In this document: in pieces, positions 8,985 through 17,709 of the stretch
Layout: every line of letters begins with the position of its first letter
Position numbering within the stretch: the stretch's first letter is position 1
Assembly: GCA_052034255.1 (NCBI GenBank)
Contig: JBPOIU010000020.1
Coordinates: 1-64,000, forward strand
Source: JADJEK01 sp052034255
GTDB taxonomy: Bacteria > Planctomycetota > B15-G4 > JADJEK01
DNA: 64,000 nucleotides
Reading direction: 5' to 3'
Notes under the pieces: model-generated
The model's database searches: none
What the model saw: the letters and a program-made list of their open reading frames with translations, nothing else
What the model was told of the DNA's origin: nothing
Made by a program: the position numbers and the translations under genes

Positions 8985-11404
8985 GCCCCACCGCCGCGGC
9001 GGGCGCGCACGAAGAACAGCGCCAAGCCGGCCAAAGCGAGCATCAGGTACGTCTCGGGTTCCGGCGCCGCGGAGATCTCGGCGGAGGCCGGCTCGGGCGC
9101 GCTCAACCCGAACCTCGGGTATTGCGCGTCGGTCTCGAGCACGACCGCTCCGGTGACCGGAGTCACGAGCCGCGCCGCGATGGCGAGCTTCTGCGCCTGC
9201 TCCACGTGATCCGCGCGCGTCGTCCCGAGGAGCCGCAGGACGTCGTCGTACACCGCGAGCCGTCGCCAGATGTCGGCGGCGTGCTCGACGCGCAGGCCCG
9301 TCGCGCGCGCGGCGTCGTCCGCGCGCGCACAGACGAGGCGCGCGGGGGCCCCGGCGGTCTCGACGTCGACGAACGCGCTGGCGAGCGCTTGCCCGACGTC
9401 GGCATCGACGCGCTCGTCGACGTCGAGACCGGCTTCGCGGAATCCGCGCAACACGGAGTCGGCGACCGCCGTCGTCGCGATCGACACCACGCGCGGAGCG
9501 CGCGACGCCAGATCGAGCGCGATCGCGAGCTGCGACTCACCCTCGAGGCTCATCGCTTGCGGCGCGTGGACCCACACGATCCGGGCGTCGTCGCGTGGTC
9601 CGATCAGATCCAACGCCAACGTCAGCGCCGCCGCGTTGTCGCGACCACCGACGCAGGGCACGACGCGCAAGCGCTGCGTCGCCTCGCGCACGCGCGTCGG
9701 CAGCGCCGGCGAGATTCCGCCGGTCGTCAGGAGCTCGGGGCGATCCCCGGCGAGCACGATCGCGACGTCGAAGCGCGGATCGATCGCGTCGAGCGCGTCG
9801 GCCACGGCCCGCAGTCGACCGTCCATGCCGCGCGAAGCATCGATCACGACGACGAATGCCGACGCACCCGGCACCGCCGACGTCGCCGCCTTCGCACTCC
9901 ACGTCACTCCGGAGTCGTCGTTCCACAGCCGTGCGCGCGTGGGCTCCACCACCGCGATGCGAGCCACCGTCGGTCGCGCGGCGAGATCCGCGTGCGTGAG
10001 CGCACCGGTGAGTCGATCCTCCGCGTCCGCGCGCAGCGCCGGCGACATGCGCGCGACACCGAGCGCGCCGGCGATCACGACGCTGTGACGTACGGGCGCG
10101 AACCCGTCGGCCGCGACCGCGAAATCGCCCTTCTCGAAACAAGGCAGTGCGACGTCGGCGAGCCCGGTCGGATCCGGGCTCAACGCTCCGATCACGTGCA
10201 GACGCATGCGCATGCGCCCTTGCGGCGGAATCGGGAAACACGACAGACGCACGCGCCGCGGACCATCGGACACGACCAGAGCCGGATCGCGGCCGCGCGC
10301 GGTGACCTCGCGATACGCGGTACTCACGTTGCTCCGCGTGCCGAACGCCGCCTCGCGCGGCTGGCCATCGACCCACAACGTCAGCCCCCCGACCACCGCG
10401 CGCGCCGGCAACAGGATGGTTCCGATCGCTTCCGCCGGCCACATCCGTGGATTCTCGAACTCGATCTCCCAAGTGGTCACGATCGTCGCAGCGACGGGAT
10501 CGACGTGCGTGTCGTACGCGGAGCGCTGGAGGCGCACGGCGCGCTCGTGCGTCGCGAATCCATCACGAAGGACGGGCGACGCGAACCTGCCGTCGACGTC
10601 GAAGTTCTCGTCGAACCCGAACCGGCTCCGCGGTCCACGCGGCAGAGGTAGCGATTCGCCGAAGGCTTGGAACACGACCCTGCTCAGGCGCTCGTCGCCG
10701 TTCCATTCCGCGTCGGTCAGGCAATACGCGATCGGGTCCGTGGCCGGCCGCAGGCCCTCCTCGAACACGCGCGCGACGACGTCCGCACTGGAGTAGCGGC
10801 GGAGTTGGTCGATCGCGACGGCCCGCGTCACGGGGGTCCCGGTCGTCGCCGCATGCAGGCGCACGCGGGTCCACGTCCCGAGCGGATCGGCGAACACCAT
10901 GGCCAGCAAGCCGGCGGCGCACCACCCCACGCGCGCGGCGATCGGGAGCGCCGGGTCCTCGCGATGCAGACGCCGCAGCCAGCCGATCAGCGTCAGCAAC
11001 ACGATGAACGGGGACAGCGACAGGAATCCGAGCCCGATGGCCAAGATCGCGACCGCGCTGATCGGCAGCATCGGTGTGAAGTACGCGGCGAAGAACAGGG
11101 TCACGCCGAGGACGACATGGGCCGCCGCGTGCTGCCGCGCCAGCACGGCGGGCGCGGCCCGATCGCACACGACGAGCCACGTCATCAGCGCCGCGATCGA
11201 CGCATAACCGACGACGTGCAGTGTGGAGCGCAGCGGATCGAAGAACATCTCGGCGCAGATGTTCGAGGTGAGCTCGACGACCAGCGCGAGGATCGGCAGG
11301 ACGACGCCGCAAAGTACGGTCCAACCATCGCGGGTCGCGGTGGATTGGCGGTGATCGGCGATCGGGACGGGGGGCACGGCGGCATCGGACACGGCGTTCT
11401 CCAT
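8981..11404 (-). CDS. polytopic VIT/VWA-like protein with PEP-CTERM signal
   Basis: 807 aa. Residues ~28-190 contain about five hydrophobic segments. Residues ~285-400 resemble a VIT domain (T-T-W-E-I-E-F-E-N-P, then Y-R-E-V-T-A-R-G-R-D-P-A-L-V). Residues ~505-690 look like a VWA domain with a degenerate metal site: D-A-S-R-G instead of D-x-S-x-S. The C-terminus is a textbook PEP-CTERM tail: A-P-E-P-E-T-Y, a hydrophobic stretch L-M-L-A-L-A-G-L-A-L-F-F-V, then R-A-R-R-G-G-G-A. Exosortase-linked VIT proteins with N-terminal membrane helices are known in Bacteroidota systems, so this looks like an equivalent. It heads the run and overlaps the exosortase gene by ATGA. The ATG at 11404 lacks a strong Shine-Dalgarno sequence. 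Confidence 0.85.
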   Translation of the reverse strand: MENAVSDAAVPPVPIADHRQSTATRDGWTVLCGVVLPILALVVELTSNICAEMFFDPLRSTLHVVGYASIAALMTWLVVCDRAAPAVLARQHAAAHVVLGVTLFFAAYFTPMLPISAVAILAIGLGFLSLSPFIVLLTLIGWLRRLHREDPALPIAARVGWCAAGLLAMVFADPLGTWTRVRLHAATTGTPVTRAVAIDQLRRYSSADVVARVFEEGLRPATDPIAYCLTDAEWNGDERLSRVVFQAFGESLPLPRGPRSRFGFDENFDVDGRFASPVLRDGFATHERAVRLQRSAYDTHVDPVAATIVTTWEIEFENPRMWPAEAIGTILLPARAVVGGLTLWVDGQPREAAFGTRSNVSTAYREVTARGRDPALVVSDGPRRVRLSCFPIPPQGRMRMRLHVIGALSPDPTGLADVALPCFEKGDFAVAADGFAPVRHSVVIAGALGVARMSPALRADAEDRLTGALTHADLAARPTVARIAVVEPTRARLWNDDSGVTWSAKAATSAVPGASAFVVVIDASRGMDGRLRAVADALDAIDPRFDVAIVLAGDRPELLTTGGISPALPTRVREATQRLRVVPCVGGRDNAAALTLALDLIGPRDDARIVWVHAPQAMSLEGESQLAIALDLASRAPRVVSIATTAVADSVLRGFREAGLDVDERVDADVGQALASAFVDVETAGAPARLVCARADDAARATGLRVEHAADIWRRLAVYDDVLRLLGTTRADHVEQAQKLAIAARLVTPVTGAVVLETDAQYPRFGLSAPEPASAEISAAPEPETYLMLALAGLALFFVRARRGGGA

Positions 11405-11533
11405 CGAGGACGCTCGAGACTTTACCGCATAAAGTTCACGTCTTCGTCAACCGCGTGTCACGAGGCATTCGGGATCTTCGGCCTGCTTCGCTACCGTTCC
11501 GCGCTTTCGTTCCTCGTGCTACGCCGCCCGATC

Positions 11534-12712
11534 ATGCGTTCCTTCCGCGAACTCGCCCATCTCCCGCGATCCCTCTGGATGCTCAGCGCGGCGATCCTCG
11601 TGAATCGCGCGGGCACCATGGCGTTGCCGCTTCTGGTGCTGTGGCTGACCGAGCGTCGCGGCTACACGACGGACGCGGCGTCGAACGTGATGATCGCCTA
11701 TGGCGCGTTCGCGCTCGCGGGCAGTCTTGGGTCGGGCTTCGTCTGCGATCGCATCGGCATCAAGCCAGTGCTCGTCGGCTCGCTCGTCGGAATGGCCAGC
11801 GTGCTGTTCCTGCTCCCCGCCTGCCACGAGCCGTGGGCGCTGTACCTCGCCGTCGGCGCGTGGGCGGTGTGCGGCGAGGGCTTTCGACCGGCGAGCTTCG
11901 CGGCGATCGACGCGCTCGCGCCGCCCGACCGCCGGCAATTGGCATTCGCGTTCGCGCGCACCGCGGTCAACCTGGGCATGAGCTTCGGTCCGCTGACCGG
12001 CTCGTTCTTGGCGCAATGGCGCTTCGACCTGGTGTTCGTCGTGAACGCGGCGATGGCGGCGCTCGCCGCGGTGCTCTTCCTCCGCATTCCGCTGCCGCGC
12101 AAGACGGTGCCGACCACGGCCGCGACCGGTGCCTCCGATGGCCGACGCGATCGCCGTCTGCCGCTGGTGCTGACCGCCGCGTTCTTCACCGCGTTGGTGT
12201 TCTTCCAGATCGACTCGACGCTGCCGCTGTTCATCACGCGTGACCTCGGCCTCGCCAAGCCGTGGTTCGGCGGCGTCGTCGCGCTGAACACGCTGCTGAT
12301 CGTGCTGATCGAGATCCCGCTGAACTACCGCACGTCCCATTGGCCGATCCGCCGCACGCTGACGCTGTCGACGGCGCTGATCGGGCTCGGCTTCGCGGGG
12401 TACGCGTTCGCCGGTGGTCCCGTCGGCCTCCTGCTCCCGACCGTCGTCTGGTCGGTCGGCGAGATGCTGTGCTTCCCGACCCAATCGGCGCTGATCGCCT
12501 CGCTGGCGCCTCCGGGACGCTCGGGCCGCACGATGAGCCTGTACGTGTTCATGTTCGGCCTGGCACTCCCGGTCGGCGCCGGCATCGGTCCGCGCGCCTA
12601 CGAGCGCTTCGGCGCGAACTCGGTGTGGATCGGTTGCCTCGTGCTCGGTGGAATCGCGACGTGGTTGCTTTCGCGCATTCGGACGGAACCGCGCCCGCCC
12701 GCAACGGCGTGA
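11534..12712 (+). CDS. MFS transporter
   Basis: 392 aa, about twelve membrane segments. The loop between helices 2 and 3 reads G-S-L-G-S-G-F-V-C-D-R-I-G-I-K-P, matching the MFS G-x-x-x-D-R-x-G-R/K signature, and the second half contains the pseudo-repeat. The length is typical. The start was placed at the ATG at 11534 because the preceding in-frame sequence is not membrane-protein-like. Family members move drugs, sugars or other small molecules; nothing here fixes the substrate. It is transcribed away from the VIT/exosortase run and is followed 16 nt later by a glycosyltransferase, so the pair may be an operon. Confidence 0.9.
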   Translation: MRSFRELAHLPRSLWMLSAAILVNRAGTMALPLLVLWLTERRGYTTDAASNVMIAYGAFALAGSLGSGFVCDRIGIKPVLVGSLVGMASVLFLLPACHEPWALYLAVGAWAVCGEGFRPASFAAIDALAPPDRRQLAFAFARTAVNLGMSFGPLTGSFLAQWRFDLVFVVNAAMAALAAVLFLRIPLPRKTVPTTAATGASDGRRDRRLPLVLTAAFFTALVFFQIDSTLPLFITRDLGLAKPWFGGVVALNTLLIVLIEIPLNYRTSHWPIRRTLTLSTALIGLGFAGYAFAGGPVGLLLPTVVWSVGEMLCFPTQSALIASLAPPGRSGRTMSLYVFMFGLALPVGAGIGPRAYERFGANSVWIGCLVLGGIATWLLSRIRTEPRPPATA

Positions 12713-12728
12713 CGCCGAGGAGTCGACG

Positions 12729-13655
12729 ATGAAGCGCGTCGCCGTGCTGACGGTCACGCACGACAGCCGCGCCGTGATCGACGCGTACTGCGCCGGCATC
12801 GACGCGTTGCGCGCCGACGGCTCGGTCGACGTCGAATGCGTGGTCGTCGACCAAGACTCCCACGACGACACGGTGGCGCGCCTCCGCGGCGTGACGATCG
12901 TGCGCAATCCGCGGAACACGGGCTTCGCGCGCGGATGCATCGACGCGATCGGGGCGCTGCGGGACTGCGCCGATGCGTTGCTCTTCCTCAACCCCGACGT
13001 GGCGCTGCCCCCCGCCGCGCTGCGGACGCTGCTGCAGGCGCTCGCAGCCGACAGGACGTTGGCCGCCGTCACTCCACTGTTGCGCGGAGCCGATGGCGTG
13101 CCGCGGGTCCCGGCCCGCCCACTGGTGCACAAGAGCGACGCGTGGAGTTTCCTCTCCGGCACGCGGCGCGCGCGACAACGTCGCATCGATCGATGGAGCG
13201 ACGCGCACACGATCACGCCGCTGCGCGATGCGTACGCCGAAGGCTCGTGCTTGCTCGTGCGCCGCACGGCGTACGACGCGGTCGGCGGCTTCGATCCGCG
13301 GTTCTTCGTCTACTTCGAGGACGTCGATCTGTGTCGCCGACTCGAGGCCGCAGGCGGACGCCTCGCTTTGGTGCCGGACGCGGTGGCGATCGAAGCGGCG
13401 TGCAAGGGCTCGCGTGCGGCCCGCGACTCGAATGCGCCGGGCGCCGAGGAACTCGCGCGCTACCTGCTGTTCCTCGATGCCGAGGTCACGTACTTCGCGA
13501 AGTGGTACGGCGTGGAGTTCGCGCGCTTCGCGGCATGGATGCGCCGGACGCTGGCTCTGCGCCTGCAGCGCCGACGCCTCGTCGAACGGTTCGGATCCGC
13601 GACCGCGATCGAAGCCTGCGCTCGCGTCCTGCGCGAGGCCGTGGCTCGTCTGTAG
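12729..13655 (+). CDS. family 2 glycosyltransferase
   Basis: 308 aa from the ATG at 12729 with GAGGAG upstream. It has the GT-A fold order: R-V-A-V-L-T-V-T-H-D-S at the N-terminus, V-V-D-Q-D-S-H-D-D-T, R-N-P-R-N-T-G-F-A-R-G, then L-F-L-N-P-D-V-A-L as the nucleotide-sugar/metal segment, and F-F-V-Y-F-E-D-V-D-L-C-R-R as the acceptor-side motif. This resembles rhamnosyltransferase-like GT2 enzymes of cell-surface polysaccharide synthesis. No membrane segment is seen, so it acts at the cytoplasmic face. The donor and acceptor are unknown. Confidence 0.93.
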   Translation: MKRVAVLTVTHDSRAVIDAYCAGIDALRADGSVDVECVVVDQDSHDDTVARLRGVTIVRNPRNTGFARGCIDAIGALRDCADALLFLNPDVALPPAALRTLLQALAADRTLAAVTPLLRGADGVPRVPARPLVHKSDAWSFLSGTRRARQRRIDRWSDAHTITPLRDAYAEGSCLLVRRTAYDAVGGFDPRFFVYFEDVDLCRRLEAAGGRLALVPDAVAIEAACKGSRAARDSNAPGAEELARYLLFLDAEVTYFAKWYGVEFARFAAWMRRTLALRLQRRRLVERFGSATAIEACARVLREAVARL

Positions 13656-13670
13656 TCCGGAGCACGCGCA

Positions 13671-14393
13671 TCACGCGATGCGCACACCGGCGCGGACCAC
13701 GACGTCCGACCCTTCCGCGATCAGTACGGAGCACGGCGGTCGCGCGAGCGCCGCACCCAGCGCGGCGCCGTAGAGCGCCGAGGCATCGACGTCGATCGTC
13801 GCGTCGCGCGCGGTCCACGTGCGCCAGCGCGGATGCTCGACCTGGTACTCATGCGTCGAGCCGTCGCGCCGTCGCGTGTAGCCCCAATAGTGCTCGGTGA
13901 TGAATGCGGGCTCCTCGCCGTCGACGACCAAGGTCGGCGCGCCCTGTCGCCGCGCGGCGACGCGATCCCAGTGGCCGCGGTGCTTCCACGCGTAATCGAC
14001 GCCGTCGGGCGTGATCCGATGCCGCGTCGGCAACGCCACGTACGGTTCGTCGTAGACGACGCGCGCGACCAGCGCGATCGCGACGCGTGGCACGATTTCC
14101 TTCACGAACACGACGCCACGGCGCACGACGCCATCGACCGTGCGGCGGACGTAGAACCGCAGGTTGATCTCGTCGAAGTCGGTGTGGAACGGGATCGCGA
14201 GCCCCTTCAACCGCGTCTTCAGGAAACGAAACGCCACGAGGCTGACGACGTGGCGGCCTTGCCACGGATCGAGTTCGACTCCGCGCGGGACCAGCGGCGC
14301 GAGGACGGCTTCGTCGACGTCGTATTGGACGAGCACGAGGTCGCGCCAGGCGGCGCTCAGGAACACGGGGTGTTTGTGCGCGGAGTCGACCAT
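13671..14393 (-). CDS. DUF2071 (YqjF-like) protein
   Basis: 240 aa from the ATG at 14393; the longer frame upstream is not conserved-looking. Residues carry the family features W-R-D-L-V-L-V-Q-Y-D-V, L-V-P-R-G-V-E-L-D, V-S-L-V-A-F-R-F, then E-I-N-L-R-F-Y-V-R-R and F-I-T-E-H-Y-W-G-Y. These are typical of DUF2071/YqjF proteins, which adopt an acetoacetate-decarboxylase-like fold but whose function is not established. It is divergent from the ABC transporter genes, with 130 bp between the two starts. Confidence 0.88.
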   Translation of the reverse strand: MVDSAHKHPVFLSAAWRDLVLVQYDVDEAVLAPLVPRGVELDPWQGRHVVSLVAFRFLKTRLKGLAIPFHTDFDEINLRFYVRRTVDGVVRRGVVFVKEIVPRVAIALVARVVYDEPYVALPTRHRITPDGVDYAWKHRGHWDRVAARRQGAPTLVVDGEEPAFITEHYWGYTRRRDGSTHEYQVEHPRWRTWTARDATIDVDASALYGAALGAALARPPCSVLIAEGSDVVVRAGVRIA

Positions 14394-14523
14394 CGGGATC
14401 CCCTGCGCGACCAAACTACCGCGGGATCGATCGGCAGCGGCCGCGAGCCAGCGGCGCGAAATGTCGCGGAGATGAACGAACGCGCTGCTCCACGCGGGCG
14501 GACGGGAAACTACGATCCCGGCG

Positions 14524-15312
14524 ATGGGGCATGAACTCGCCATCGACACCAAGGGCCTCGCCAAGAACTACGGCGGCTTCGCGGCACTGTCGGGCATCGA
14601 CCTCGAGGTCCGTCCCGGCGAAGTCCTCGGCTACATCGGGCCGAACGGATCCGGCAAGAGCACGACCGTCAAGATCCTCACCGGCCTGCTGCCGGCGTTC
14701 GACGGCGAGGCGCGCGTCGCGGGCTTCGACGTGCGCATGGCGCCGATCGAAGTGAAACGCCGCATCGGCTACGTGCCGGAGCAAGCGCAGCTCTACGACG
14801 CGCTGACGCCCCTCGAACTACTGACCTTCGTCGGCCGCATGCACGACCTCGACGAGCGCCATGCGCGCGCGCGCGGTTCCGCGCTACTCGAAGCGTTCGG
14901 CCTCCAGGACCGCACGCATTTGCGCATCGGCAGCCTGTCGAAAGGCATGAAGCAGAAGGTGCTGTTTTGCACCGCGCTGCTGCACGATCCGGCCGTGCTG
15001 TTCCTCGACGAGCCGCTGTCGGGACTCGACGTCAACGCGGTCATCCTGGCCAAGGAGTTGATCCGCCAACTCGCCGACGCGGGCAAGGCGGTGTTCTATT
15101 GCTCGCACGTCATGGACGTCGTCGAACGCGTCTGCGATCGCATCGTGTTGATCGCGCACGGGGCCGTCGTCGCGCAGGGCACGTTCGCCGAATTGGCGCA
15201 GCGCGCGGACGAGACGCGGCTCGAAGCCGTGTTCTCGCAGTTGACCGGCGGCGGCGGCGAGGCCGAGCAAGCGCGCCGCATCGTCTCGGTCCTGCGCGAG
15301 ACCGCGCCGTGA
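14524..15312 (+). CDS. ABC transporter ATP-binding protein
   Basis: 262 aa. Walker A is G-P-N-G-S-G-K-S-T (residues ~39-47), the signature is L-S-K-G-M-K-Q-K and Walker B is A-V-L-F-L-D-E-P, followed by a D-loop S-G-L-D and the switch His in Y-C-S-H-V-M-D. The sequence resembles ABC-2 (NatA/CcmA-like) exporter ATPases. It is coupled to the next gene by a GTGA overlap, and that gene codes for a large membrane protein, which supports a two-component exporter. The substrate is not predictable. Confidence 0.95.
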   Translation: MGHELAIDTKGLAKNYGGFAALSGIDLEVRPGEVLGYIGPNGSGKSTTVKILTGLLPAFDGEARVAGFDVRMAPIEVKRRIGYVPEQAQLYDALTPLELLTFVGRMHDLDERHARARGSALLEAFGLQDRTHLRIGSLSKGMKQKVLFCTALLHDPAVLFLDEPLSGLDVNAVILAKELIRQLADAGKAVFYCSHVMDVVERVCDRIVLIAHGAVVAQGTFAELAQRADETRLEAVFSQLTGGGGEAEQARRIVSVLRETAP

Positions 15313-16973
15313 CCGCGAGCGGTCCACCGACTCGACCATCGAAGCGCGATGCCGGGCCGCGGTCGCGACCGCCATGGATCGCGCGGTTCGCGCTCACGAC
15401 GCTGCGACGCCTCGCGCCGCTGTTCCGTCCGTTTCGCATCGAGCCGGGGAAGCTCATGGCGTTGCTCGAGCTGCGATTCGCTCTCGACGCACGTGCAACG
15501 CGTTCGTTGGCGGAAGGTCGCACGGGCGTCACGCTGGGACAGATGCTGCTCGGCGCACTGTTCGTCGCGTTGTTCACGACGATGGTCGTGCTCGTGGCGC
15601 CGACGGCGGGCATTGCCGTCGGGGTCGTCGCGGCCGCACTGTGGCTCGCGATTCCGACGATGCTGCTCGGGGCCTGGCTCGACGTGTTGCTCGATGGCGC
15701 GGCCGAGTCCGTGATCGCGCCGACCCCGATCGGCGATCGCACGATGCTCGCGGCGCGGCTGCTGTTCCTCGCGACGTACGCCACGGCGACCGTCGGCTCG
15801 ATCGTCGCGTTGCCGCTCGCCGCCGGTTCCATCCGGCACGGCGTCTGGCCATTCCTCCCGATCGGCATCGTCGCCACCGTGAGCTCGAGCATCGCCGCGG
15901 TGCTGGTCTTGCTGCTCGTGTTCCTCGTGCTCGCGCGCCTCGTCCCTGGCGATCGATTCCGCGTTTGGGCCCTGCGCACTCAATTCGCGACCGCGATCGC
16001 GTTCCCGTTGGCTTGGCAGATCGTGCCGCGTTTGCTGTCGAGGATCGACGGGTCGGCGCCGCACTGGGTCTTGATGGCGCTGCCGCCGTGTTGGCCCGCC
16101 GGGCTCGCCTCGTGGTGTGCCGGCGAAGACGTTCCCTTGCGCGGCCTGCGGGTCACGTTGACGTTCGCGTTCCCCCTGGTCTTGTTCGTCCTGGCGCTCG
16201 CGCTCGCGAATCGCCGCTTCGCTGCGGCGACGTCGTCGCCGCAAACCGAGTCCCACCAGCCCGCGCCGTTCCGCGCGAATTCATTGACCCGCCTGGTCTC
16301 CCACATCTGTTCGGACGCCGACGAACGCGCGGGATTCGAGTTCGCTCGCGTGCTGACGCTGCGCGAACGCTCGTACGTGGTCCAAACGATGCCGGGCACG
16401 ATCATGGCCCTCGTCCTATTCGGAGCCTCGGTGTTCGTCGTGGATCGCGACGTCCTCACGACGCCGCAGTGGGCTCTCATCGGTGTCCTGCCGCTGCTGC
16501 TCGCGATCCCTTTGCCCGTCGGTCTGTGGACCACGCGCGCGACCGAATCGCCCGACGCCGCGTGGATCCGGGACATCGCGCCGCACGCCGACGATCGCCC
16601 GATACGGTCCGGGATGTTCAAGCTCCTGCTCGTGCGCTGGTGCGTGATCCCGAGCCTGATCGCATTCGTGGCCTGCGCCGCGATCGCCGCTTGGCGCGGC
16701 GCACTGTTCTCCGCGGCCGCCGCGCTCGTCGCGTTCCATGTCGACGTGTTCGCGTGCAAGCTGCTCGACGTCCATCGACCGTTCCGCGCGCCGTATTCGA
16801 CCGAGAAGCTGGGCAACGGCGCGCCGTCGCTCGTGTTCATGCTGCACACACTGCTCGTGCTCGGCGTGGGCTTCGGGTTGATCGCGGCGCATCGCTCGCC
16901 GATCGTCCTCGCGGTCGCCGGCGTAGTCCTCGTCGCGCTCGCTCCGCTGCGTTGGCGAGCGCTGCGGTCGTGA
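15309..16973 (+). CDS. ABC exporter membrane subunit (ABC-2-like)
   Basis: 554 aa from a GTG at 15309 that overlaps the ATPase stop codon (GTGA). The first ~50 residues are basic and soluble; after that come about ten to twelve hydrophobic segments, in two clusters (~80-310 and ~390-550), separated by a soluble loop near residues 315-375. No sequence motif is diagnostic, but gene coupling to an ABC-2-type ATPase makes a permease role likely. It is large for a single ABC-2 half, so it may function alone. A 13-bp hairpin overlaps its stop codon. Confidence 0.85.
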   Translation: MTASGPPTRPSKRDAGPRSRPPWIARFALTTLRRLAPLFRPFRIEPGKLMALLELRFALDARATRSLAEGRTGVTLGQMLLGALFVALFTTMVVLVAPTAGIAVGVVAAALWLAIPTMLLGAWLDVLLDGAAESVIAPTPIGDRTMLAARLLFLATYATATVGSIVALPLAAGSIRHGVWPFLPIGIVATVSSSIAAVLVLLLVFLVLARLVPGDRFRVWALRTQFATAIAFPLAWQIVPRLLSRIDGSAPHWVLMALPPCWPAGLASWCAGEDVPLRGLRVTLTFAFPLVLFVLALALANRRFAAATSSPQTESHQPAPFRANSLTRLVSHICSDADERAGFEFARVLTLRERSYVVQTMPGTIMALVLFGASVFVVDRDVLTTPQWALIGVLPLLLAIPLPVGLWTTRATESPDAAWIRDIAPHADDRPIRSGMFKLLLVRWCVIPSLIAFVACAAIAAWRGALFSAAAALVAFHVDVFACKLLDVHRPFRAPYSTEKLGNGAPSLVFMLHTLLVLGVGFGLIAAHRSPIVLAVAGVVLVALAPLRWRALRS

Positions 16974-16999
16974 CGCACGGGAGCGCCACGACCGCAGCG
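16960..16999. terminator. hairpin between convergent genes
   Basis: A 13-bp perfect stem (CGCTGCGGTCGTG at 16960-16972, complement at 16987-16999) with a 14-nt loop overlaps the stop codon of the ABC permease and precedes the end of the convergent gene at 17014. There is no T-run on either side. Likely a bidirectional stop or mRNA-stabilising hairpin. Confidence 0.45.
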
Positions 17000-17013
17000 G
17001 GTTCGACGGCGGA

Positions 17014-17571
17014 TCAGGCCGGGACGAACGGCAGCTTCGCGACCGGCACCGTCGCGCCGCTGATCGAGAGGTTGCCGTAGAACCACTTGTTGCCGTCGAG
17101 CGTGCTGTCGTCGATCGCTTCGCCGCCGAGCGTCGCGAGCTTGGCCGATTTCAACACGCCTTGCGCGTCCTTCTTCAAGGTCAGGCGACACGTGACGAAG
17201 CCCTCGACCTTCGCGCCGGGCATCGGCAAGTCGACCGACACCCACCAGTCGGACGCCAGCACCTCGTCGGCGCCGAACGTCGATCCGGTGTCGGAGAAGG
17301 TCTCCGACCACGTGCCGTTCGCGCTCTTCGTCCACACCGAGTACGTGTATTTGTCGTCCTGCTCGTCCCACGCGAAGTGCATGTAGAACGTCTGCGTGAC
17401 CTTCGCCTTCGCGACCGTGCCGAGCCCCGGCGTCATCGCGACCCCGCTGGCCTTGACCTTCATCTTCATCCAAGCGCCGTCGAGGGCTTGCCCCGACGCG
17501 TCGGATGCGACTCCGAGCGCACACGCGAGCGCCAACAGAACGACCGCGACACAGCGACGTAGGACGAACAT
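17014..17571 (-). CDS. small secreted protein of unknown function
   Basis: 185 aa. The ATG at 17571 has AAGGAG upstream. Residues 1-28 form a clear signal peptide (basic R-R then a long hydrophobic run ending A-S-G-Q-A). The mature part is beta-rich with several W-containing strands (S-V-W-T-K-S, D-W-W-V-S-V) and ends with F-Y-G-N-L-S-I-S-G. I do not recognise the family. It is a single gene, convergent with the ABC exporter. Confidence 0.75.
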   Translation of the reverse strand: MFVLRRCVAVVLLALACALGVASDASGQALDGAWMKMKVKASGVAMTPGLGTVAKAKVTQTFYMHFAWDEQDDKYTYSVWTKSANGTWSETFSDTGSTFGADEVLASDWWVSVDLPMPGAKVEGFVTCRLTLKKDAQGVLKSAKLATLGGEAIDDSTLDGNKWFYGNLSISGATVPVAKLPFVPA

Positions 17572-17651
17572 GCTCGACTCCTTGGGTGAGGATCGCCGCC
17601 CAGCACGCCACGCGCGCGAACGGTCGATCGAAGGCAGAAGAGGTTCATCCG

Positions 17652-17682
17652 GACGCCGAATCCGGCGTCACGCGAGCTCGCG
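17652..17682. terminator. two small dyads 3' of the DUF1501 gene
   Basis: A 7-bp hairpin (17652-17669) and a 12-bp perfect palindrome CGCGAGCTCGCG (17671-17682), followed on the plus strand by ATTTTT. They sit in the 138-bp gap after the minus-strand DUF1501 gene. The T-run is on the wrong strand for that gene, so the terminator role is weakly supported. Confidence 0.3.
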
Positions 17683-17709
17683 ATTTTTGTTGGGGACGAT
17701 CCGACCGCT

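Noticed and set aside
11419..11450. TTGACG and TAAAGT as a promoter for the VIT gene
   Set aside because: The spacer is about 20 bp, too long for a sigma-70 promoter.
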